The notes below the pieces were generated by a model that was not told the origin of the DNA, made no database searches, and saw nothing but the letters and a program-made list of their open reading frames with translations. Positions 1 to 8,286 of a stretch of 50,285 bases of DNA are shown here, in pieces. The position numbers and the translations under genes are program-made. The stretch is from JAABTH01 sp964492615 (GTDB lineage: Bacteria > Bacillota > Dethiobacteria > DTU022): the NCBI GenBank assembly GCA_964492615.1, contig CAZBKZ010000016.1:1-50285 (forward strand). Direction: 5' to 3'. Position 1 is the first letter of the stretch, and each line of letters opens with the position of its first letter.

Positions 1-34
1 CCTTAAAGATTATAACACATCACCCTGCATCATA

Positions 35-58
35 TTAAGACAGGGATAAGACAGGGGA
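35..58 (+). repeat. Truncated REP-like half units
   Basis: Two left-end fragments of the dispersed repeat (TTAAGACAGGG and ATAAGACAGGGGA) stand in tandem just before the full copy at 61. They stop before or within the core, so they look like decayed or partly duplicated units. Confidence 0.6.
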
Positions 59-60
59 TG

Positions 61-89
61 ATAAGACAGGGGACGGTTCTCTGTCTTAT
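61..89 (+). repeat. REP-like palindrome, orientation A
   Basis: This is a full copy of the repeat: arms TAAGACAG and CTGTCTTA around the core GGGACGGTTCT. It pairs with the inverted copy at 116, 26 nt away, and could form a large hairpin downstream of murC. Confidence 0.9.
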
Positions 90-115
90 TTTGCTTCGCC
101 CTTGACAAGATCAGG

Positions 116-144
116 ATAAGACAGAGAACCGTCCCCTGTCTTAT
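116..144 (-). repeat. REP-like palindrome, orientation B
   Basis: This is a full inverted copy. Its last bases (TTAT on the plus strand) contain the TAA stop codon of murC, so the element abuts and supplies the gene's 3' end. Confidence 0.9.
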
Positions 145-1583
145 TTTTTAAGCAGTGCTAATATGCGGGGGGCGGCATAGGTTACGTCGCCTGCTCCCAT
201 GGTGATAATTAGGTCGCCGGGTTTAGCATCGGCGGCTATCGCTGTCTCGAGGGCGCTAATCTCGTCATCCTGGAAGACTGGCAGCTTGGGGTTCAGTTCC
301 CTGATACGGCCTGCCAGGGCAGCAGCGCTGGCTCCAGGCAGGGGCTTCTCCCCGGCCGGATATACTGCGTGCAGGTAGAGCCGGTCAGCCTGATCAAAGG
401 CGGCGGCGAATTGTTCAAAAAGGTTTTTGGTGCGGCTGTAGCGGTGGGGCTGAAATAGCGAAATCACCCGTCTGCCGGAAAGAGCGGCCGCTTCCAGGGT
501 TGCCTTAACCTCAGTCGGGTGGTGGGCATAGTCATCGATCACAGTGATTCCGTTCACTTCGCCAATCAGCTCAAAACGGCGGCCGACTCCGTGAAAATTT
601 GCCAAAACAGAGGCACAGGAAGCCACATCGAGACCGAGATTGGCAGCAACAGCAAGCGCGGCGGTGGCGTTGCTGATATTGTGCCGCCCGGGAGCTCCCA
701 CAGTTATGTCACTGGCCAGCTGCACAGAACCACGATAGAGATCAAAGGTTGATGATGCGGTGTCAAGGCGCAGGTTGACAGCGCGGAAATGGGCAGCCGA
801 TTGTTCATTGTTGTCACTGCTGTCAGTTTGAGAGTATTCTCCCCCCTCCGCTCTTCCGGCCTCCGTGCTGTACCAGGAAAGGCGGCAGCTAAGCTCACCG
901 GACAACTGCACAAGGGCCGGATCATCTGCGCAGAGCACGGCAATCCCTTCCCTGTCCAGGTGGGAGAGAAAGGTGCGGTAAGCTTGCTGTAGCAATGTAT
1001 AGTTGTTGTTGTAGTGTTCGAGATGATCTGCCTCTATTCCGGTAACTACAGCCAGTTGCGGAAAGTAGCGGGTGAAAGAACTGTCACTCTCATCAGCTTC
1101 AGCCACCAGGTAACGACTGCCACCGGAGCGGGCATTACTGCCGAATGCAGAAAATACGCCACCGATTATGGCAGTGGGATCAAGCCCTCCCTGTTCCAGG
1201 AGCAGGGCTACCATGGCCGTTGTGGTAGTTTTGCCGTGAGCCCCGGCAACAGCAATGCCGTAAGCGCTATTGAGCAGCGCGGCAAGTAGTTCTGAACGGT
1301 GCCAGAGCGGCAGGCCGCGGCGCCTCGCTTCATCCAGTTCGGGGTTTCCTGCTGCGATAGCGGTTGAATAGATTACCAGATCGGCCGTGCCGAGATTATT
1401 GGCATCGTGCCCGATATAAACAACTGCTCCCTGCTCTGAAAGGGCTTTTGTGAGAGGTGATTCTTTGATGTCGGAACCACTGACCGGGTAACCCTGATCG
1501 AGCAGGATAAAGGCCAGGGCGCTCATTCCATAACCGCCGATACCGACAAAGTGAATATGTTTGTATTGCTGTGGCAGTGACAA
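141..1583 (-). CDS. murC: UDP-N-acetylmuramate--L-alanine ligase MurC
   Basis: MurC is the cytoplasmic ATP-dependent ligase that adds L-alanine to UDP-MurNAc, the first step of the peptidoglycan stem peptide. At 480 residues it has the expected length. The N-terminal dinucleotide-like motif HFVGIGGYGMSALA lies at about residues 11-24, the ATP loop GAHGKTTT at about 114-121, and a Mur-ligase EADESD motif at about 160-166. A TTG start is chosen because AAAGGAG lies 9 nt upstream. An acidic, low-complexity insertion (about residues 225-260, rich in E, S, D and N) interrupts the central domain and is unusual for MurC. The TAA stop lies inside a REP-like repeat. The gene follows tsaD on the same strand after a 456-nt gap, so it may have its own promoter. 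Confidence 0.95.
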   Translation of the reverse strand: MSLPQQYKHIHFVGIGGYGMSALAFILLDQGYPVSGSDIKESPLTKALSEQGAVVYIGHDANNLGTADLVIYSTAIAAGNPELDEARRRGLPLWHRSELLAALLNSAYGIAVAGAHGKTTTTAMVALLLEQGGLDPTAIIGGVFSAFGSNARSGGSRYLVAEADESDSSFTRYFPQLAVVTGIEADHLEHYNNNYTLLQQAYRTFLSHLDREGIAVLCADDPALVQLSGELSCRLSWYSTEAGRAEGGEYSQTDSSDNNEQSAAHFRAVNLRLDTASSTFDLYRGSVQLASDITVGAPGRHNISNATAALAVAANLGLDVASCASVLANFHGVGRRFELIGEVNGITVIDDYAHHPTEVKATLEAAALSGRRVISLFQPHRYSRTKNLFEQFAAAFDQADRLYLHAVYPAGEKPLPGASAAALAGRIRELNPKLPVFQDDEISALETAIAADAKPGDLIITMGAGDVTYAAPRILALLKK

Positions 1584-2039
1584 GGGCTATTTCTCCTTTT
1601 GTGGATATTTGTCTGGATTATAACATAATCGGCCACCTCCCTGCTTTACGGTTTTTCGGTGACCTTTCTGCCCTTGTTATTCACATCTTTAAGCGTAAAT
1701 AGTTTTGTTAAGTTATTATGTCACCACGAACAGGGGTTTTGCTCTGAAAGTGTCCATTTTTGTTCGGGTTTCAACAATTCCAGTAAAAGTAATCCACACC
1801 ATGCACAGAGTTATCCACAGGGTAATGCTCGAAATTGGCTTTTTTGGGGTAGTTATGAACAAAAACAGAGAGTTGTTAACATAATATTGGATTTCTTGTT
1901 TCATGTCGACTTAAATTGTTTATCACTAACAGACATTGATCAAGAACTATGATTGTGGAAGTTTATACAGGTTCAGCTTGGTGGTGAGGTTAAGGGTTGC
2001 CAAAGGTTGGCTCAGGGAATAGCTGCAGGCGGCAGGGTT
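1584..2039. other. 456-nt intergenic region with DnaA-box-like sites
   Basis: I see no credible gene in this AT-rich stretch between tsaD and murC. It holds one perfect DnaA-box match, TTATCCACA (1811-1819), a near match TAATCCACA 21 nt before it (1790-1798), and an inverted near match TGTGGATAT (1600-1608). This is far short of the box cluster expected of an origin, and no dnaA or dnaN lies nearby. A murC promoter is presumably here, but I could not pick one out. Confidence 0.35.
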
Positions 2040-3092
2040 TTATCCCGGGCTGCAGAGATTAAGGCCGGGATGGGCATTTAGATTCAGGGGAGCAAAACGT
2101 CTGGCTAGGTAGTGAGGGTAAGCGGCGGCAGCAATCATGGCAGCATTGTCAGTGCAGAGTTCCAGGGGAGGGTGATGCAGAATAACTGCAGGCAGGTCCT
2201 TTTTCAACTGCTCCTGGAGGCGCAGGCGCAGGCGGCTGTTTGACGCTACTCCGCCGGCAAGCATAACTACTTTCGCAGAGTGTGCCCGGGCAGCAGCCAC
2301 CGTTTTTTCGACCAGGACATCAACCAGGGCTTCCTGGAAGGAGGCAACGACATCGGGGATGTTTATATTTTCACCTCGGCGTCGGGCATGGTAGAGGTGA
2401 TTAATCACGGCAGTTTTCAAGCCGCTAAAGCTAAAATCAAAATTATAATCTTCCCCGTTGTTATTCAGCAGGGCGCGGGGAAAATCGATTGCGGCAGGGT
2501 TGCCGTGTGTGGCCATTTTATCGATCAGCGGACCACCGGGGTAGCCAAGCTCCAGAACACGGGCAACCTTGTCAAAAGCTTCACCGGCGGCATCATCACG
2601 GGTGCAGCCGAGTGCAGTAAGTTGCTCCGCCCCTTCCAGCAGCAGAAGTTCGGTATGACCGCCTGAGACTATCAGCACAACAGCAGGGTAATCACGGGGC
2701 GCCCCGCTTAGATAGTTGGCATAGAGATGGGCTTCGAGATGGTTAACGGCAACCAGGGGTAGCCGCAGGGCGTAAGCCAGGGCCTTGGCCGTGGCTACTC
2801 CAATCAGCAGGGCTCCGACTAGCCCCGGACCCTGGGTAACGGCTACAGCATCAATATTTTTGAAGGTGAGATCGGCCCTGGTCAGGGCATCGTCAATAAT
2901 GCTATTAACAAGCAGCAGGTGCTGGCGGGAGGCGATTTCGGGAACTACCCCGCCAAAACGGGCGTGCAGCTCTACCTGGGATGAGACTATATTGCTCAGG
3001 GTGCGGCTGCCGTCGGCAACTATGGCGGCGGAGGTTTCATCGCAAGAAGTTTCTATACCGAGGATAAGGGTTTCTTTGTTTTGCTGCTGCAC
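2040..3092 (-). CDS. tsaD: tRNA N6-threonylcarbamoyladenosine transferase TsaD
   Basis: TsaD (Gcp/YgjD/Kae1) transfers the threonylcarbamoyl group to A37 of ANN-decoding tRNAs, working with TsaB and TsaE, both encoded just upstream. The 350-residue protein opens with the ASKHA nucleotide motif LGIETSCDET (about 11-20), has the metal-binding HLEAH (118-122), the SGGHTELLL strand, and a C-terminal LAGGVASNSRLR motif. The GTG start follows AAAGGAG at 6 nt spacing. It is the last gene of a minus-strand run tsaE-tsaB-rimI-tsaD, the order known from Bacillus ydiB-ydiC-ydiD-ydiE. Confidence 0.97.
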   Translation of the reverse strand: MQQQNKETLILGIETSCDETSAAIVADGSRTLSNIVSSQVELHARFGGVVPEIASRQHLLLVNSIIDDALTRADLTFKNIDAVAVTQGPGLVGALLIGVATAKALAYALRLPLVAVNHLEAHLYANYLSGAPRDYPAVVLIVSGGHTELLLLEGAEQLTALGCTRDDAAGEAFDKVARVLELGYPGGPLIDKMATHGNPAAIDFPRALLNNNGEDYNFDFSFSGLKTAVINHLYHARRRGENINIPDVVASFQEALVDVLVEKTVAAARAHSAKVVMLAGGVASNSRLRLRLQEQLKKDLPAVILHHPPLELCTDNAAMIAAAAYPHYLARRFAPLNLNAHPGLNLCSPG

Positions 3093-3195
3093 TTCAATCT
3101 CCTTTATTTAATGCCAGTTATACCTGTTAAGCGATACTTTTATGTTAGCCGGGTTTTGGTTGTTTTAGACAAGCAGGAAAGGGCTGCAGTAGATG

Positions 3196-3690
3196 CTACA
3201 CTTCCTGGGATTCTACTTCGCTGATGACTACCCCGGCGGCCCGGGGGGCCTCGGTTCGCGACATGATCAGGGCGTCTTCATCAGTATAGTAGCGTTTACG
3301 CCTGCCGCGCACGGAAAAACCCCACTTTTTGTAAAAGCTTCTGGCCACCTTGTTGCTCGGCCGCACTTCCAGAGTCAGGCTGGAAATACCGCGCCGGACC
3401 CCTTCGTCGATCAAGGCCTGGATGAGGCAACTGGCCACTCCCTGCCGACGATAGGCGTGGTCGACCGCCAGGGTGGTGATGTGCGCCTCATCTAAGACAA
3501 TCCAGGCGCCGATGTAGCCGACCAGTTTGTCTTCGTGACGGGCAACCAGGTAATAGGCAAGGCGATTGTATTGCAGGTCTGTTTTAAAAGACTGCAGGGT
3601 CCAGGGCTGGTTGAACGAAGAATTCTCGATTGCTGTAACTTCATCCAGATCATTTTTTGTCATTATCTCGATGTTAAAGGGCAGATTCAT
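3196..3690 (-). CDS. rimI: Ribosomal-protein-alanine N-acetyltransferase RimI
   Basis: This is a GNAT-family N-acetyltransferase of about 165 residues, expected to acetylate the N-terminus of ribosomal protein S18 or a broader set of proteins. It shows the acetyl-CoA loop YRRQGVASCL, the segment ITTLAVDHAYR before it and LEVRPSNKVARSFYKKWGF near the C-terminus. I start it at the ATG at 3690, 7 nt after the tsaB stop, instead of a longer frame reaching 3825. The longer form would overlap tsaB by more than 120 nt and its extra residues look non-homologous. A GGAGG lies 17 nt upstream, inside the end of tsaB, so translation is probably coupled. The stop codon is TAG. Confidence 0.9.
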   Translation of the reverse strand: MNLPFNIEIMTKNDLDEVTAIENSSFNQPWTLQSFKTDLQYNRLAYYLVARHEDKLVGYIGAWIVLDEAHITTLAVDHAYRRQGVASCLIQALIDEGVRRGISSLTLEVRPSNKVARSFYKKWGFSVRGRRKRYYTDEDALIMSRTEAPRAAGVVISEVESQEV

Positions 3691-3697
3691 CTTATGC

Positions 3698-4417
3698 TTA
3701 TTCAGAGCCTCCTTGACGTTCTGCCGCCAAACGTTCCGCCTCGGGCTTGCGCAGGTAAATGGGCAGTAATTCTTCATAAGGCCGGTCAGGGTTTTGCTGT
3801 AGCAGGCGTCGTCCCCGGCAAGCAACCAGGGATGCCCGGCAAAGCCGGTGTGGAGCTGCTGTGACTACTGCCTGCCAGGCCATAAGATCAGTTAATTTTT
3901 CGGCATAACTGTGCAATCCTTCTCCGACAAAGATAACAGGTTGATCATGTTTTTGCAATGCTTTAGTAAGGTCAGTTAAAGATAGCGCAGCGGGTTTGAT
4001 CAAGGTTTGCAGGTTGTGGGGCGGTTCGGCCTGGCGGCGGTAGAGAGCGGTGTAAATCTGGGAGCGGCGGGCGTCAAGCAGGGGGCAAATCAGGGCTCCC
4101 GGTGAGGGGACAATGTCGGCCAGGGCTTCAATGGTGCATACGGGAACGGCAGGAATACGCAGGCCCTGGGCCAGGGCGCGGGCAGTGGAAACGCCAATGC
4201 GCAGGCCGGTAAATGATCCCGGGCCGGCGGCAACCGCTATTGCTTCAAGATCTTCCCTGGCAATACCGGCTTCATTTAACATCAGGTCTAGCAGGGGCAT
4301 CAGGCGCTCCGAGTGGGTCTTTTTGATGTTTAAAGTTAATTCGGCCAGTATGGAATCGTTCTCCAGCAGGGCTACACTGCAGGATAGGGTTGTAGTGTCT
4401 ATACCTAATATCAGCAT
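3698..4417 (-). CDS. tsaB: t6A complex protein TsaB
   Basis: TsaB (YeaZ/YdiC) is the catalytically inactive TsaD paralogue that dimerises with TsaD and is required for t6A synthesis. It has the ASKHA-like start LILGIDTTTLSCSVAL, then THSERLMPLLDLML and the highly typical AAGPGSFTGLRIGVSTARALAQGL. I choose the ATG at 4417 (about 239 residues) over one 12 nt upstream because GGAG lies 6 nt before it. The C-terminal third is shorter on motifs, as usual for the family. rimI starts 7 nt after its stop. Confidence 0.95.
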   Translation of the reverse strand: MLILGIDTTTLSCSVALLENDSILAELTLNIKKTHSERLMPLLDLMLNEAGIAREDLEAIAVAAGPGSFTGLRIGVSTARALAQGLRIPAVPVCTIEALADIVPSPGALICPLLDARRSQIYTALYRRQAEPPHNLQTLIKPAALSLTDLTKALQKHDQPVIFVGEGLHSYAEKLTDLMAWQAVVTAAPHRLCRASLVACRGRRLLQQNPDRPYEELLPIYLRKPEAERLAAERQGGSE

Positions 4418-4464
4418 ATTAAGCTCCATTTCTATAAAGCAGCGCGCTGCAAGTTGCGGGCAAG

Positions 4465-4977
4465 CTAAATATTCAGGGTGTCGTCAGCCTGGCGGGTCAT
4501 TTTTTGCTGCATGTTATCAATAATTTTTGTTGCCTCAGTACCATTGGGGATGAACCGGAAACAGCGTCCCTCTCCCTGATTGTCATATACTCTTTCTATT
4601 TTTACCTGCAAAAACTCTGCCGGAAGTATAGCGGGAAAGCGGTCTCCCCATTCAATAAAAGCAACCCCGTCACCGGGCAGATATTCATCAAAACCAAGTT
4701 CATCGAGCTCTTCATCTTCTGCAAGACGATAGAAATCAAAATGGTAGAGAGGCAGGCGACCCTTGTAAATTTTCATCAGGACAAAGGTGGGGCTGGAAAC
4801 CTGGCTTCTCACCCCGAGGCCGGCTGCGGCTCCCCTGACGAAAACAGTCTTGCCAGCACCGAGTTCACCTTCGAGAGCAACAACAAGCGGTCTGTAAATC
4901 AGAGAGCCCAAGAGCCTGCCCAGCGCTCCGGTCTCTTCCTCGCTTCGCGTGGTCAGCAACAACTCGCTCTGCCCCAT
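4465..4977 (-). CDS. tsaE: t6A ATPase TsaE
   Basis: TsaE (YjeE/YdiB) is the P-loop ATPase that drives the TsaB-TsaD cycle. The Walker A motif GELGAGKT is at about residues 37-44, followed by the typical VSSPTFVLMKIY, YHFDFYRL and FIEWGDR motifs. I set the start at 4977 (about 170 residues), where a GGGGGAT ribosome site precedes ATG by a few bases. The open frame continues upstream to 5052 only because it reads through a REP-like repeat, which adds the spurious peptide ENRPLSY. The stop codon is TAG. tsaB follows after about 47 nt. Confidence 0.93.
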   Translation of the reverse strand: MGQSELLLTTRSEEETGALGRLLGSLIYRPLVVALEGELGAGKTVFVRGAAAGLGVRSQVSSPTFVLMKIYKGRLPLYHFDFYRLAEDEELDELGFDEYLPGDGVAFIEWGDRFPAILPAEFLQVKIERVYDNQGEGRCFRFIPNGTEATKIIDNMQQKMTRQADDTLNI

Positions 4978-4998
4978 TCTATCCCCCTTTCCCCACCA

Positions 4999-5027
4999 AT
5001 AAGACAGGGGACGGTTCTCTGTCTCAT
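4999..5027 (+). repeat. REP-like palindrome, orientation A
   Basis: This is a full copy with the variant right arm CTGTCTCA. It lies between the RAYT gene and tsaE and is the first unit of an A-A-B triad (4999, 5065, 5202). It overlaps the spurious upstream extension of the tsaE frame. Confidence 0.9.
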
Positions 5028-5064
5028 TTTCTCCATCGCCCCTCAGCCGCAAACAGCAACTTTT

Positions 5065-5091
5065 TAAGACAGGGGACGGTTCTCTGTCTTA
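5065..5091 (+). repeat. REP-like palindrome, orientation A
   Basis: This full copy with canonical arms is the second unit of the A-A-B triad, 66 nt from the first copy start to start. Confidence 0.9.
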
Positions 5092-5201
5092 CTTTTTCAT
5101 GGAGACTGTTATCAATGGCTTAGCGTTAAATGCATAATTCTTTCAAAAGCTGGCGAGCAGGCCAGACTGCAATTCAATATCCGCATTTTAATTTATTTTC
5201 G

Positions 5202-5229
5202 TAAGACAGAGAACCGTCCCCTGTCTTAT
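5202..5229 (-). repeat. REP-like palindrome, orientation B
   Basis: This full inverted copy ends 5 nt from the RAYT stop codon. It forms the left boundary of the transposase unit and, with the A copy at 5065, an inverted REPIN-like pair. Confidence 0.9.
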
Positions 5230-5234
5230 TGGTT

Positions 5235-6008
5235 TCAGGTTCTTTCGATGATACTTTTGCTGATTCCGGTTAGTTTAACCAACTGTCTGATTGTTGCTCC
5301 CTCTTCACGCAGCGATCGGATCAGGCTGTCTCTTACTTTATTGTCGGCATTCCTCAGTGTTGTCGGATCATCGAGACTTGTATGTTTCTTTATTATGCTG
5401 ATAATTTCATTATCTGACAAGTAGCTGCGGCTATATTCATCGTGTTCCAGGCAGCGGTCCCGGTTACTTTTAACGCTGAACTGTTTGAATAACTCTCTTG
5501 CCCTGGCGCGGTCGGAGTCAAAAATACCAAGAATGAAAGCGGTGTCGGTCAAATCCGACGATGGGGAATCAACCAGGTAATCGTTATAGCTACTCCACTG
5601 GTAATCGCCAGCTTTTTCTACCAGTCCTGCAACCAGGGGGTTGTTATGGATGTAGCGTAAGACTACAAGCAAATATGGATCGTCTTCAACAGGTTCACTT
5701 TTAAAGCGGTCCTGAAACAAATGGCCCGTTCTTTTATATTTTCTATTGTACCAGTATACATAGCTTGCCCCGATTCGTTTCATGGTGCTTTCGAGAGGAT
5801 CCTCGCCTTCCTGAAGTAACAAGTGGACATGATTCCTCATCAGGCAATAGCCGAAAATGCGGCACCCTGTTTCTTTTTTGGCCCGGGCCAGGGTAAAAAG
5901 AAAACTGCGGTAATCTTCCCTGTCAATAAATATGTCCTGCCGGTTGATACCTCTGAGCATGATATGATATATTCCGCTTTTACTCTTTCTCCTGGCTCGT
6001 CTCGGCAT
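5235..6008 (-). CDS. REP-associated tyrosine transposase (RAYT, Y1 HUH family)
   Basis: This is a 257-residue single-strand DNA transposase-like protein of the IS200/IS605-related Y1 class. It begins MPRRARRKSKSGIYHIMLRG, the typical RAYT start. The HUH metal motif is NHVHLL (His60 and His62) and the catalytic tyrosine lies in the YVYWYNRKY stretch (about 83-91). These are followed by GHLFQDRFKS and YIHNNPLVAGLV, both characteristic of RAYT proteins. A C-terminal helix-turn-helix-like segment (IRQLVKLTGISKS) may aid repeat binding. The start is set at 6008; a longer frame to 6122 crosses a repeat and is not credible. It interrupts the usual ydiF/tsaE neighbourhood. Activity is inferred from intact motifs only. 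Confidence 0.9.
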   Translation of the reverse strand: MPRRARRKSKSGIYHIMLRGINRQDIFIDREDYRSFLFTLARAKKETGCRIFGYCLMRNHVHLLLQEGEDPLESTMKRIGASYVYWYNRKYKRTGHLFQDRFKSEPVEDDPYLLVVLRYIHNNPLVAGLVEKAGDYQWSSYNDYLVDSPSSDLTDTAFILGIFDSDRARARELFKQFSVKSNRDRCLEHDEYSRSYLSDNEIISIIKKHTSLDDPTTLRNADNKVRDSLIRSLREEGATIRQLVKLTGISKSIIERT

Positions 6009-6039
6009 TTGATCTATCTCCTTTTTTCTTATTCCAAAA

Positions 6040-6068
6040 ATAAGACAGGGGACGGTTCTCTGTCTTAT
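6040..6068 (+). repeat. REP-like palindrome, orientation A
   Basis: This full copy lies 31 nt upstream of the RAYT start codon. With the B copy at 5202 it brackets the transposase gene in inverted orientation. Confidence 0.9.
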
Positions 6069-6143
6069 TAATATATTTTCCCTCTTGACAGGGAAAACCT
6101 GCTTTAAAGTAAAAGAAAACAAATATTTTTAAGTGCGAAAGCG

Positions 6144-6171
6144 TAAGACAGAGAACCGTCCCCTGTCTTAT
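6144..6171 (-). repeat. REP-like palindrome, orientation B
   Basis: This full inverted copy lies 2 nt beyond the TAA stop of the ABC-F gene, so the repeat again hugs a gene's 3' end. It pairs with the A copy at 6040. Confidence 0.9.
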
Positions 6172-6173
6172 TT

Positions 6174-8090
6174 TTATTGCTCGAGCTCGGTGGACAGGGT
6201 TTCCCACCTGGCGAGCATTTCGTCGAGGCTGTTTCGCGCTTCTTCGAGGTTCTTACCGAGGGCAGCCAGTTTTTCAAGGTCGCCATACTGCTCGGGGTCG
6301 GATAAAGCCTGCTCAAGGGCGGCAATTTCTGCTTCAGCTGACGATATGTCATTTTCCAACCGGGTATGCTCATCCTTCAACCTGCGCAGTGCACGTTGTT
6401 CCGCCTGGCGGCGTCGGTGCTCCTGCTGCCGTTTCTGCTTATCAAGGTTTTTCTGTTCTACTTCTTCTAACGGTTTGGCGGCGCCGCTTTCTTTAAGTTC
6501 CAGGTATTCTTCGAAGCTGCGGTTGTAGGTTGTCAGCTGACCCTCATCGAGTTCGATAACTCTGTTGGCCAGATTTTTAAGGAAATAGCGATCGTGTGAG
6601 ACAATGATCAGGGTCCCGGGGTAACCAGCCAGGACTTTTTCCAACTCTTCAAGAGCAGGCAGGTCAAGATGGCTGGTCGGTTCGTCCATCAGCAGGCAGT
6701 TACCGCTGCTCAGGGCCAGTCGGGCCAGGGCCAAACGGCTTTTCTCTCCCCCGCTTAAATCGCGAACCTGTTTAAAAACATCATCGCCGCGGAAAAGATA
6801 TTTACCGAGATGGTTGCGGGCTTCTTTAACATCCAGCTCGGAGCAGTTAGTGATCGATTCAACCAGATTATGGTGTGGAATCAGTTGTTCCTGTTCCTGG
6901 GAAAAGTAGATTATGCGCACTGCCGGACCGAGCCGAATTGTTCCCGCCGAGGGCTTGAGTAGTCCTGAAATGATTTTCAGCAGGGTTGTTTTACCGGCGC
7001 CGTTCGGGCCAACCAGGGCAATGCAATCACCCCATTCAATAGCGAAGGAAACATCTTTTATGATTGAATTTTGGTCAAAACTGTGGCTAACCTGGTCAAG
7101 CTCGATAACCAGACGACCGCTGCGCCCGCTGTAACCGAGGCCAAGTTTAAACCCGCGACTTTCTTCAATGCGCTCGACTGTGTCGAGTTTATCCAGTCTT
7201 TTCTGGCGGCTGCGGGCTTGCCTCTTTGAACGCTCATCAGCCTTTGCTTCCCGCACCAATCTCTCTTCACGCTCTTTCAGCAGCTGCATCTTTTTATATT
7301 CACGGTCGGTGCTCAGGCGTTCCTGCTCCAGCTTGTCCTGATAGGCGGTGTAGTTACCACTGTATGTTTTCAGTTTATGCCCCTGCAGGGCAAAAATTGT
7401 TCCGGTCACCCGGTCAAGGAAAAACCGGTCGTGGCTAACCAGGAGCAGGGCACAGTTTAGGTCGCGTAAATATTTTTCGAGCCATTCGAGGGCACTAAGG
7501 TCAAGGAAATTGGTCGGTTCGTCGAGCAGCAGCAGGTCCAACTCCTGAAGGAGTAGCCCGGCCAGACGGGCCCTGGTCTTCTCTCCTCCGCTGAAGCCTT
7601 CGATGGGCCGATCAAAATCTTCTTCTGCAAAACCGAGACCGCGTGCTACTCCATATAGCTTGCTTTCATACTGGTACCCACCATCGTTTTCAAAACGAGC
7701 CACCATTTCGGAATATCTTTCGAGGAGCTGTTCCGGGGTGCGACCTTCTTTTTCGGCAATGACGGATATTTCTTTTTCCAGCGCTGCAATCTCCCGGCCT
7801 AAGTTGATCAAATCGCGAAGAGGGTATTCAAGATGGCCGCGCAGGGTTAGCTCAGCAATATCCCCGGCCTGCTGGGGCAGATAACCGATTCGTGCTCCCC
7901 TGGCCAGATGCACCTCACCCCTGTCAGGCTCCATTTCACCGGTTATTATTTTCAGCAGCGTGCTTTTACCGGAACCGTTGGGACCGATCAGACCTGCTTT
8001 TTCGCCGGGCTGCAGCTGGAGCGATATGCCGCTCAATACTGTATCGGTACCGTAACTTTTGTCAATCTGCGATAGGGTGAGTACAGGCAT
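6174..8090 (-). CDS. ABC-F family ATPase, YdiF-like
   Basis: This is a soluble, twin-cassette ABC-F protein of 638 residues, a class that acts on the ribosome (translation factors and antibiotic protection). Cassette 1 has Walker A GPNGSGKST (about 36-44), signature FSGGEK (about 165) and Walker B LLLLDEPTNFLD. Cassette 2 has GPNGAGKTT (about 357-365), LSGGEK (about 443) and LLMDEPTSHLD. A charged linker lies between them and a coiled-coil tail spans about 540-638. There are no membrane segments. In Bacillus, ydiF follows the tsaE-tsaB-rimI-tsaD genes, which supports the YdiF assignment here. A resistance role cannot be excluded from sequence alone. Confidence 0.92.
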   Translation of the reverse strand: MPVLTLSQIDKSYGTDTVLSGISLQLQPGEKAGLIGPNGSGKSTLLKIITGEMEPDRGEVHLARGARIGYLPQQAGDIAELTLRGHLEYPLRDLINLGREIAALEKEISVIAEKEGRTPEQLLERYSEMVARFENDGGYQYESKLYGVARGLGFAEEDFDRPIEGFSGGEKTRARLAGLLLQELDLLLLDEPTNFLDLSALEWLEKYLRDLNCALLLVSHDRFFLDRVTGTIFALQGHKLKTYSGNYTAYQDKLEQERLSTDREYKKMQLLKEREERLVREAKADERSKRQARSRQKRLDKLDTVERIEESRGFKLGLGYSGRSGRLVIELDQVSHSFDQNSIIKDVSFAIEWGDCIALVGPNGAGKTTLLKIISGLLKPSAGTIRLGPAVRIIYFSQEQEQLIPHHNLVESITNCSELDVKEARNHLGKYLFRGDDVFKQVRDLSGGEKSRLALARLALSSGNCLLMDEPTSHLDLPALEELEKVLAGYPGTLIIVSHDRYFLKNLANRVIELDEGQLTTYNRSFEEYLELKESGAAKPLEEVEQKNLDKQKRQQEHRRRQAEQRALRRLKDEHTRLENDISSAEAEIAALEQALSDPEQYGDLEKLAALGKNLEEARNSLDEMLARWETLSTELEQ

Positions 8091-8203
8091 TTATTTTATC
8101 AACCAACCTTGTTCGATTATTTTCAGATAAAGTAACAGTAAGTGTAAAAAGGTTAACCGGAACGCAATGACCGGGAACCAGGCCCGGAAAACTATTTGTT
8201 GTG

Positions 8204-8232
8204 ATGAGACAGAGAACCGTCCCCTGTCTGAA
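8204..8232 (-). repeat. REP-like palindrome, orientation B, diverged
   Basis: Both arms deviate in this copy (TGAGACAG and CTGTCTGA), making it the most diverged full copy in the window. The core is intact. Confidence 0.85.
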
Positions 8233-8258
8233 TTCCTGTCTCAGGTGGCTTAGGCCGG

Positions 8259-8286
8259 TAAGACAGAGAACCGTCCCCTGTCTTAT
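8259..8286 (-). repeat. REP-like palindrome, orientation B
   Basis: This is a canonical copy in direct orientation with the one at 8204. It is the only site in the window with two B units and no A partner. Confidence 0.9.

Larger units (their letters stand above)
5202..6171. mobile_element. RAYT gene with flanking REP-like repeats
   Basis: The transposase gene at 5235-6008 is bracketed by inverted copies of the repeat: B at 5202 and A at 6040, then B at 6144. RAYT genes are known to be single-copy, REP-flanked genes that mobilise REPs in trans instead of acting as classical insertion sequences. I see no target-site duplication or terminal inverted repeats of a standard IS. The outer limits given here are therefore those of the flanking repeats and not a proven element. 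Confidence 0.7.

Noticed and set aside
1584..2039. Chromosome origin
   Set aside because: There is only one perfect DnaA box and no dnaA, dnaN, or AT-rich unwinding cluster nearby.
4978..5052. N-terminal extensions of tsaE, RAYT and the ManC fusion reading ENRPLSY-type peptides
   Set aside because: They are translations of the repeats; good ribosome sites and conserved N-termini place the starts downstream.
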